Virus record (IMG/VR): IMGVR_UViG_3300025276_000063
Location: 1-43,204 of that record
Reading direction: 5' to 3' (one strand)
Length of the DNA: 43,204 nt
Source of the DNA: a virus
A program made the translations under genes and the position numbers. Position 1 is the first letter of the stretch. Every line of letters begins with the position of its first letter. Of the stretch, positions 7,121 through 13,198 are shown in pieces. A model generated the notes under the pieces. It searched no databases. It was not told where the DNA came from and worked only from the letters and a program-made list of their open reading frames with translations.

Positions 7121-8335
7121 TTATTCGTCTAATTCAGAAGTATCAATCAATTCTTCAATTTCATCATCTGTTTCTTGTGAACTAAATTCAAAGTCCTTTT
7201 TGACGAGTTCATCGAAACGATCTTCTAAGGGTTGCATTACTCTTTCACTAAACAATTGTCTTGTATCAATTGCTTCACCTAAATGTTCAACAATATATTT
7301 TCTTGCCGTTTCTTTAGGTGCAAAATACATAACCTCTTCGCTATCAGTAGGTGTAAATACTTTTACCTTTTCTTTTGCAGCTCCTGTAAGTTTATTGTAT
7401 TCTTTTTCTGTTAGTAAGTTTCCTTTTGCAATACCTACATTATCCCATCCTAAATAATCTTGAATACCCATATAACGATTAAATGGTCTATCAAAGAAAA
7501 TAGGGAACTTGATTGTTTTTGGTTGTGCAAATCTATTCTTTCCAGTTTTAGCTGTTACAATAACACCCGTTTGTCTTTTTTCATCTTCCTTATCATCTTT
7601 AAGTTTTGCTTTAGATAGATACAAGGTGATACTTGGTGAATAAACAACTCCTCCACCACCACCTTGAACAACTGGGTCTCCATAACCACCAATGTTTACC
7701 ATCGTATGATTTGTAAATATCATTGGAATACCTAACGAATTCAAATCAGAAGTAATAATTCTAAAGAAAGAACGAATTTGTTTTGCTCTAGTCATATCTG
7801 CAGCACTGTTTCCTGTTCTTGCATCTTCGATTTCTTTTGATGATGCGACCATTCCTATTGAATCAAGAACTAATAAAAACTTAGGAATTTTTTGACCTTT
7901 TATTTTTAATGCTGTCAAGTTCTTAATGAAAATAGCATACATCGTTTTCAACTTTTCGATTTCTGAAACGGGTTCGTGTCTAAAGTTTTTCAGATCAATT
8001 CCAAAATTTATACAACTTTGAGGGTCAACTGCTCCTTCAGTATCGTAGTAAATTGGTGTATATCCGGCTAATTGTGCATTCCTTACAGCATTAAGTGTTA
8101 AGAATGTTTTACCAGACCCAGATTCTCCAACTAAAGAAGATTGCTTAGTACTTGGAAATCCTTTTTTAATAGAACCGCTTAGGGCTGCATTTAAAATCCA
8201 ATTACCAGAATCAATCCAAACATTGTTTTTATAAATCTCAGATTCACCAAAATTACTACTACCAAAAGGATTAATCTCGCCAAGTTCTTTGAAAATGTCA
8301 TCAACAGAACTATGTTTTTTACTTGTTTTTGCCAT
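7121..8335 (-). CDS. uvsX: UvsX-like RecA-family recombinase
   Basis: Strand-exchange protein for T4-type recombination-dependent replication, working with UvsY and gp32. Walker A is GESGSGKT at residues 70-77, followed by YYDTEGAVDPQ with the catalytic Glu region. Walker B is LLVLDS at 154-159. MIFTNHTMVNIGGYGDPVVQGGGGGVVYSPS is the L1/L2 DNA-binding region of the family, with a long glycine run. The C-terminus is acidic, ending IEELIDTSELDE. The length of 404 aa is close to T4 UvsX (393). It lies directly downstream of the polymerase C-terminal gene with a 13-base gap, so it probably shares its transcript. Confidence 0.93.
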   Translation of the reverse strand: MAKTSKKHSSVDDIFKELGEINPFGSSNFGESEIYKNNVWIDSGNWILNAALSGSIKKGFPSTKQSSLVGESGSGKTFLTLNAVRNAQLAGYTPIYYDTEGAVDPQSCINFGIDLKNFRHEPVSEIEKLKTMYAIFIKNLTALKIKGQKIPKFLLVLDSIGMVASSKEIEDARTGNSAADMTRAKQIRSFFRIITSDLNSLGIPMIFTNHTMVNIGGYGDPVVQGGGGGVVYSPSITLYLSKAKLKDDKEDEKRQTGVIVTAKTGKNRFAQPKTIKFPIFFDRPFNRYMGIQDYLGWDNVGIAKGNLLTEKEYNKLTGAAKEKVKVFTPTDSEEVMYFAPKETARKYIVEHLGEAIDTRQLFSERVMQPLEDRFDELVKKDFEFSSQETDDEIEELIDTSELDE

Positions 8336-8348
8336 ATTATAAATTATT

Positions 8349-9569
8349 TTAAAATAAACGTTTTTTAATTTTCAACGAACCTGACAATGCATTTATACCA
8401 GGCATCGACTGAATAATATTGTTCAATGGATTAATGACTGTTTTTTCGAACATTAAATCAATATCAATTTCAGGTGCAAATTCTTTAGGATGCGCTCCTC
8501 TATTGAAAGAAAATACGTTATATGCTTCCTTGTGTGATTTTGCATAGTACCACTTAACCTTATCTCCAGTTCTAAGTCTTTCGTACTTATTTTCAAAAGA
8601 TGGATTGTTGTTGATAAACATATTATGAATTGCAGCACCTCTAGTATGTGTACTACAACCACTTGCATAATTCAAACTATCTTTATCGTCTAAAATATAT
8701 TTTTCGTAATCACCTATTCCTGTTGTAATACAAATATCTTCTAAGTCAGCAATTGCAAATCTTTTTTTCAACTTCAATAATTCAATAGTAATATCTCTTT
8801 GTGTGAAATTTTTACCATTGTCAAATATCCATTGAACTAATCTTGACAATTCCGGTCTACAAAAAGGTGGTGTTGTTAAACGAATAATTTCAAGTCCTGT
8901 CGTTTTTGTATAAGTTCCTGGTTCGTAGAACTTACCATCTTGCCAAACAATATCTTGCGTATATTTCTTTTTCTTAACCCAAATACCAGATTTACTTATA
9001 GTTTCTAATTCAAAATCTAAATGATTTTCGGTATTGTACGATTGTGCGTATTTATCAAATACCTTTTTTAGATATCCTTTTAACCTAATTTCATTTATTG
9101 TTAATATTAAATCTGCAGCCGAACCTGTCCAATTTATTTTTTCTGCAGCCTCTTCAAATGTAACATATGCCGAATCCGTATCTATATAAACAACAGTAGG
9201 TTTCGTACAAGGAACGGGTTCTAAGTTTACATCAGGACACATTTCTTTTAGTTTTTTCAAAAGAGCAATATCTTTATGAAACATTTTATGAAAGTAAGTA
9301 TCTAATGCTTTTTCAGAATACCTAATTGCATCTTGACCTTGCATAGTAATAGTTTCAGCAAGTGTTTTATTATAGAAATAAAAATACTTACTGGCCATTG
9401 CACCATATATAGAATTCAATACTAATTTATTGGATTGTTCTAGTGTTGAATATATATTTGCTTCATCTTGTAATTGAGATAGAACCGAATCTGTTTCAGA
9501 TGGAGATAGAGAATCCCAATCGAAATTCTCTATCTCTTCTGTTGACATATTTTGAATAGTTGCTGTCAT
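8349..9569 (-). CDS. 43B: DNA polymerase gp43, C-terminal half (palm motif C, fingers P-helix, thumb)
   Basis: C-terminal part of a family B polymerase. It carries motif B as KLVLNSIYG at residues 48-56 and motif C as YIDTDS at 128-133, with the second catalytic Asp pair. KKKKYTQDI near residue 200 matches the thumb-adjacent KKxY region. It lacks the exonuclease and motif A, which are in the separate gene at 10389-11897. The first 40 residues are acidic and have no obvious family counterpart. The C-terminus ends SLKIKKRLF, plausibly the clamp-binding tail, as T4 gp43 also ends in a short hydrophobic clamp-binding tail. Its ATG overlaps the stop of the clamp gene by 1 base (TAATG). Confidence 0.92.
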   Translation of the reverse strand: MTATIQNMSTEEIENFDWDSLSPSETDSVLSQLQDEANIYSTLEQSNKLVLNSIYGAMASKYFYFYNKTLAETITMQGQDAIRYSEKALDTYFHKMFHKDIALLKKLKEMCPDVNLEPVPCTKPTVVYIDTDSAYVTFEEAAEKINWTGSAADLILTINEIRLKGYLKKVFDKYAQSYNTENHLDFELETISKSGIWVKKKKYTQDIVWQDGKFYEPGTYTKTTGLEIIRLTTPPFCRPELSRLVQWIFDNGKNFTQRDITIELLKLKKRFAIADLEDICITTGIGDYEKYILDDKDSLNYASGCSTHTRGAAIHNMFINNNPSFENKYERLRTGDKVKWYYAKSHKEAYNVFSFNRGAHPKEFAPEIDIDLMFEKTVINPLNNIIQSMPGINALSGSLKIKKRLF

Positions 9570-10357
9570 TAAAGTTCAACTTCTTCATGTAAAGTAATAA
9601 CTACTTCCATAGTTTTGTCGACTGTTTCAAAAATAATCTTATCTTCATCTAAGATTGGATAAACATTATATGAATTTGCATCAACAGCTTTGAACAATTT
9701 CTTATCTAACTTATAAGATTTTTCTCCACCACCTACAAGTCCTTCAAATTCTTCATCTATATCAATAGAATATGAACCTTCTGAACAAACCTTTACTTGA
9801 CCATTAACTTTAAATTCTAATTCATCACTTGAATCGAAATCCATAAATTTCTTAACTTGCAAGATTTCGTTTGCAGTCATTTTAAAGTTACAATCAGAAG
9901 CTGATGTATCTTTTACTTGTGCAATCTTTTCTTCTGGAACATTTGCGAACTCAAAAAGTGTTGGGTCTGCAGCATCTAAAGTTAATGAAATTTTAGGACT
10001 GGAAACTTTCATACTTTCTCCAAAGTATTCGCCATCTAATTCAGAATACACAATTTCAATTTTAATATCATTACCACTTAGAAAACTAAATGCTTTCTTT
10101 ACTTTGTTACCATCATAAAAACAAAGTTTAATAGGTGATGATAAATTTTCATTATCTAAATTTGATTCACCACATAATTCTCCTATTTGCATTCTCATAC
10201 TTTTGATAAGAGTTCCGGATGAATTGTGTGCATCTGTTCTGATTCCTTCTTGGTCTATTTTAAAATAAATAGTTGATGCGTCATCTAAAGGGATTAACGA
10301 ATCTATAAAGTTATTGAACTTTACCAAATCTACGGTTTTTAATATTACTTTCTTCAT
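9569..10357 (-). CDS. 45: gp45-like sliding clamp
   Basis: Candidate processivity clamp. The 262 residues show the alternating strand pattern of PCNA/gp45 proteins, with IYFKIDQEGIRTDAHNSSGTL in the first domain, an acidic surface, and the ending TMEVVITLHEEVEL. T4 gp45 is 228 aa. No short signature motif defines this family, so the call rests on size, fold-like pattern and position between the two polymerase halves. Its stop codon overlaps the start of the polymerase C-terminal gene, so clamp and polymerase fragment are translationally coupled. Confidence 0.72.
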   Translation of the reverse strand: MKKVILKTVDLVKFNNFIDSLIPLDDASTIYFKIDQEGIRTDAHNSSGTLIKSMRMQIGELCGESNLDNENLSSPIKLCFYDGNKVKKAFSFLSGNDIKIEIVYSELDGEYFGESMKVSSPKISLTLDAADPTLFEFANVPEEKIAQVKDTSASDCNFKMTANEILQVKKFMDFDSSDELEFKVNGQVKVCSEGSYSIDIDEEFEGLVGGGEKSYKLDKKLFKAVDANSYNVYPILDEDKIIFETVDKTMEVVITLHEEVEL

Positions 10358-10388
10358 GCTAAATGTATTTGTTTATAGTTAAATGTAA

Positions 10389-11897
10389 TTATTTACGTTT
10401 TTGTTTTATTTCATGTGCTATTTTTGCACATAATTTTGAACGATATTGATTTTTCTTTCTATCAGTGTACAATTCATCATATACTCCTTTCAATGTTGAT
10501 CTTCCTTTTTTGAATATACAACCGGACACTGAAATGATCTCATCGTTCTTAGGTCTTTCAGTTTCGATAGATACTGGTTTATACTTACTGTAAAATTTTA
10601 AATTGTTGGTTTCCTTTCTATCAAAGTTTTCAAAACCTAATTCTAAGAAACGAGAAATAGATGGATACAGTGAACTAAAATCATAACAAGCTGTTAATGT
10701 ATGCAAACCAGCAATTGGTTGTTTTACGTAAGCTCCTTCGTACCATTCTTTTTCTCTTTGAGAAGTATCAATGATTGGCATAACTTTTGATTTTGAAGTA
10801 TATGCCTTAGACATATATCCTTCGGTAACATTTACAGCCGAATCGGCCTTGTCTATTGGATTGCAAGAACCATTTCCTTGTGCCAAGATTGCAGAAAAGG
10901 GTTGTCTTTTTTCGTGAATCAACAAAACAAGAATAGTATCGACTGCGTTATAAAGACAATATGTATCATAATCCTTTGCATACATTTCTTTTAAGACATC
11001 ACCATTCATTACTGGATAGTTACCGTACTTCAACTTTTTTACCTTTAATACATTAGAAGATACAAAATCTAATGATTTAGATTCTTTTACCTTTATACTT
11101 CTATCGAATGCATCAAAGTAATACATATAGTCAACAACTGCAAAATGATGCGGAACTTTACCTACATCTTTTTTGTTATTCAATTTGTTGGTAGGAGAAA
11201 TAGATTTGTAATCAACTTTGAGGTTATCCATTCTTTTAGTTAAGAAAGGCCAATCAAATCCGTTGTCATTTGCCCAATTTGCTCTGAACGTATTTATAAA
11301 GTTCCATCCTGTTATTACAGGGAACTTTGAACATATCTTTACAAACGATTCTAAAAGTTTTACTTCATCAGGAATATGAACATATTTCATTACGATCTTC
11401 AAATCAGTTACCTTAACAAAGTAATCAGATAAGAATTCATTCATCTTCTTTTGCTTATCGTAATCGAAATTTTCTTTTTCTCCTAATATAACAACTTGAA
11501 TTTTATTATTGTCATCTTTCCAACAAACCGTTATTGCAGTTATTTTTTCTTTTGCTAAAGTTACATCCGGGAATCCATCGTGGATATCTGTTTCAATATC
11601 ACAAAATAAAATCTTAGGCATATTGAATTCATACAATATCTTTTTGTATTCTGGTTGTGTGTTAATCCATTCCCAGATACTTTTTTTATCAATTGTATCG
11701 TTATCTTTGTAGGAAATTCTTACTACTCTTTTATCATCCCAAGATTTGTATTTGATGTCGGCATTAGGACCTTCATAGTATCTCCACTTCCAGAAATCTC
11801 TTTTTTTAACAGACAAGATTTGTCTATTTCTATCAGAATCAATATAAGAAATATTAACAGTATCTGAATACCTATTTTGTTCTATGTCTAATATCAT
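10389..11897 (-). CDS. 43A: DNA polymerase gp43, N-terminal half (exonuclease and palm motif A)
   Basis: N-terminal part of the replicative family B polymerase. The 3'-5' exonuclease motifs are present: Exo I FCDIETD with D100 and E102, Exo II GWN (197-199) and FDWPF (from 214), and Exo III YNAVD (316-320). Polymerase motif A is DFSSLYPS at 406-413. The protein stops soon after the first fingers helix, ending KIAHEIKQKRK, before motif B. N-half plus C-half total 908 residues, against 898 for T4 gp43, so little is missing. Between GWN and FD there are about 14 residues where T4 has only three. The start overlaps the stop of the 83-aa gene. Confidence 0.92.
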   Translation of the reverse strand: MILDIEQNRYSDTVNISYIDSDRNRQILSVKKRDFWKWRYYEGPNADIKYKSWDDKRVVRISYKDNDTIDKKSIWEWINTQPEYKKILYEFNMPKILFCDIETDIHDGFPDVTLAKEKITAITVCWKDDNNKIQVVILGEKENFDYDKQKKMNEFLSDYFVKVTDLKIVMKYVHIPDEVKLLESFVKICSKFPVITGWNFINTFRANWANDNGFDWPFLTKRMDNLKVDYKSISPTNKLNNKKDVGKVPHHFAVVDYMYYFDAFDRSIKVKESKSLDFVSSNVLKVKKLKYGNYPVMNGDVLKEMYAKDYDTYCLYNAVDTILVLLIHEKRQPFSAILAQGNGSCNPIDKADSAVNVTEGYMSKAYTSKSKVMPIIDTSQREKEWYEGAYVKQPIAGLHTLTACYDFSSLYPSISRFLELGFENFDRKETNNLKFYSKYKPVSIETERPKNDEIISVSGCIFKKGRSTLKGVYDELYTDRKKNQYRSKLCAKIAHEIKQKRK

Positions 11898-12145
11898 TTA
11901 TCGTTTTCCTTTTCTTGTTCTTTAGTTTCCGTATCACTTAAAATACCTGCCGATTCACATAAGGTAAGTATAAATTCTACAGTTTCATCGTGCAATTCGA
12001 TAGTAACTTTTCCATTCTTTTTAAATCCTACTTTATTTTTCTGTGCATGTATTTCATTTTTAAGTGTTCCGAAAACGTCAATAAACGAATTCACATCGTC
12101 ATTGGTTAATTGTAAATCTAGAATATTACTAATTCTTAGTTCCAT
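11894..12145 (-). CDS. Unknown 83-aa protein upstream of polymerase N-half
   Basis: Not recognised. The frame extends upstream to a possible ATG at 12238, but that would overlap the divergent glycosyltransferase gene and add a stretch of atypical Phe/Leu-rich residues. The internal ATG at 12145 (protein starting MELRISNILDLQL) is therefore chosen; it is preceded by the promoter-like element at 12162-12176. The protein has a compact alpha/beta centre (VGFKKNGKVTIELHDETVEFIL) and a charged tail ETKEQEKENDK. It overlaps the polymerase N-half start (ATGA), so it is the first gene of the polymerase-clamp-uvsX operon. It might be a replication-associated regulator, but nothing in the sequence proves this. 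Confidence 0.7.
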   Translation of the reverse strand: MELRISNILDLQLTNDDVNSFIDVFGTLKNEIHAQKNKVGFKKNGKVTIELHDETVEFILTLCESAGILSDTETKEQEKENDK

Positions 12146-12161
12146 AAAAATATTTGCTTTG

Positions 12162-12176
12162 TTATACTTATTAAAT
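12162..12176 (-). promoter_or_regulatory. 15-bp promoter-like element, copy 2
   Basis: The minus strand reads ATTTAATAAGTATAA, 16 nt upstream of the ATG at 12145, in the divergent gap before the polymerase operon. The plus strand of the same spot reads ATTAAATAAG, so it might also serve the glycosyltransferase gene. Confidence 0.5.
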
Positions 12177-12213
12177 AAGAAAGAAAGAAGTTTTATTTTA
12201 AAGAATTTAAACA

Positions 12214-13056
12214 ATGTCAGAAAAACCTGCAAAACCAATTGATGTTGATGTCATCATAATATCTTGGGCAAAAAACAAAGAACTACTTCAAGAAACAACA
12301 AAATGTTTACAAACATTATTTGATAGTGAAGATTGCTCTTTAATACGTTTTAATGCAATTGTAGTTGAAAGTGATACAGAAACATCTTTTGATGAATTTG
12401 AAACCAAAGGACATACTATAAAAACAATTCATCCTAAAGTATCTCATCCAGATTTAGAATTCGGATACCACACTTACTTAAATTTAGGATTAGAACAAGG
12501 AACAGCTGAATGGTCTTGTTTATGCAATAACGATTTAGACTTTAAGAAAAACTGGGCATTGAAAATATTACAAGTTATTTTTAGTCAAAGAAAACTAAAT
12601 GAAAAACAATGGAAATATGTTTCGGCATCTCCGGCCAATCCAAAAGAGCAATGGCATAAAGAAAATTTAGATAAAGTAGAAGTTGGATATAGTGTTCGTA
12701 ATCATGTTGCTGGTTGGTGTTTATTTCAATCAAGAAATGTTTTTGAAAAGTTCGGTAAATTAGAAGAACGAATAAAATTTTGGTTTTGTGATAATTGGTA
12801 TTCTGTTGCCTGTCAATGGTACAAGATACCTCACATTTTTGTAGGAACTTCAATTGTAGAACATCACAGTGGTACAGAGGGAACAACTACTATTCAAAGT
12901 CAAATGGAAAAGGATGAAAAACACAAATTGACATATGGAGCTGGAGATGAATTCAGGGAAATTGTTAGGGAAATGATGAATGATGAAACTTGGGGTGTAC
13001 TAGATGAAAAACAACAAAAGGCAATTGAACAAAAGACTGGTAAGAAATACTATTAA
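12214..13056 (+). CDS. Family 2-type (GT-A) glycosyltransferase
   Basis: Probable glycosyltransferase acting on DNA, host surface glycan or another target that cannot be told from sequence. It starts with a beta strand VDVIIISWAKNKELL, typical of the GT-A nucleotide-sugar fold, and has an N-N-D-L-D motif at residues 115-119 in the place of the metal-binding DxD (CNNDLDF). Later it has VAGWCLFQSRNVFEKFG and FWFCDNWYSVACQ, which resemble the acceptor-side region, and IVEHHSG at the end of the domain. It is one of only three plus-strand genes. It diverges from the polymerase operon and ends at a strong terminator, so it is a self-contained transcription unit. Confidence 0.8.
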   Translation: MSEKPAKPIDVDVIIISWAKNKELLQETTKCLQTLFDSEDCSLIRFNAIVVESDTETSFDEFETKGHTIKTIHPKVSHPDLEFGYHTYLNLGLEQGTAEWSCLCNNDLDFKKNWALKILQVIFSQRKLNEKQWKYVSASPANPKEQWHKENLDKVEVGYSVRNHVAGWCLFQSRNVFEKFGKLEERIKFWFCDNWYSVACQWYKIPHIFVGTSIVEHHSGTEGTTTIQSQMEKDEKHKLTYGAGDEFREIVREMMNDETWGVLDEKQQKAIEQKTGKKYY

Positions 13057-13057
13057 C

Positions 13058-13090
13058 AAAAAAGGGAATCGTAATTGATTCCCTTTTTTT
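13058..13090 (+). terminator. Bidirectional intrinsic terminator after the glycosyltransferase
   Basis: Perfect 13-bp arms, AAAAAAGGGAATC (13058-13070) and GATTCCCTTTTTT (13077-13089), have a 6-base loop and a T-run on the plus strand. Flanking A residues provide a U-run for the minus strand too. Confidence 0.9.
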
Positions 13091-13181
13091 ATTTGATTAT
13101 TATTACATCACCGCTTTCTGTGATTATATAAGTTCCGTTTGAAGAACTTATTAGATTTCCTTTCCAATGATTATATTGCAT
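13089..13181 (-). CDS. Possible 30-aa microprotein
   Basis: A short frame from ATG at 13181 to TAA at 13089 encodes MQYNHWKGNLISSSNG and then a strand-rich end TYIITESGDVIIIK. It lies just past the 907-aa gene, has an ATTAAATA variant of the late element 5 nt upstream, and ends exactly at the shared terminator. Its alternating polar/hydrophobic ending looks like a beta hairpin. The length is so short that chance is a real alternative. Confidence 0.35.
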   Translation of the reverse strand: MQYNHWKGNLISSSNGTYIITESGDVIIIK

Positions 13182-13198
13182 ATCTTATTTAATTTTAT

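Noticed and set aside
8349-11897. Intein, intron or sequencing frameshift as the reason for the split polymerase
   Set aside because: The halves are 819 bp apart with a complete gene between them, each with clean ends and overlapping start/stop signals; no splice-junction residues or intron structure are visible.
12146-12238. Longer form of the 83-aa gene starting at 12238
   Set aside because: It would overlap the divergent glycosyltransferase gene, adds atypical Phe/Leu-rich sequence, and runs over the promoter-like element at 12162-12176.
12581-12886. Minus-strand 101-aa frame inside the glycosyltransferase
   Set aside because: It lies wholly within a well-supported gene on the other strand and has no domain or upstream signal.
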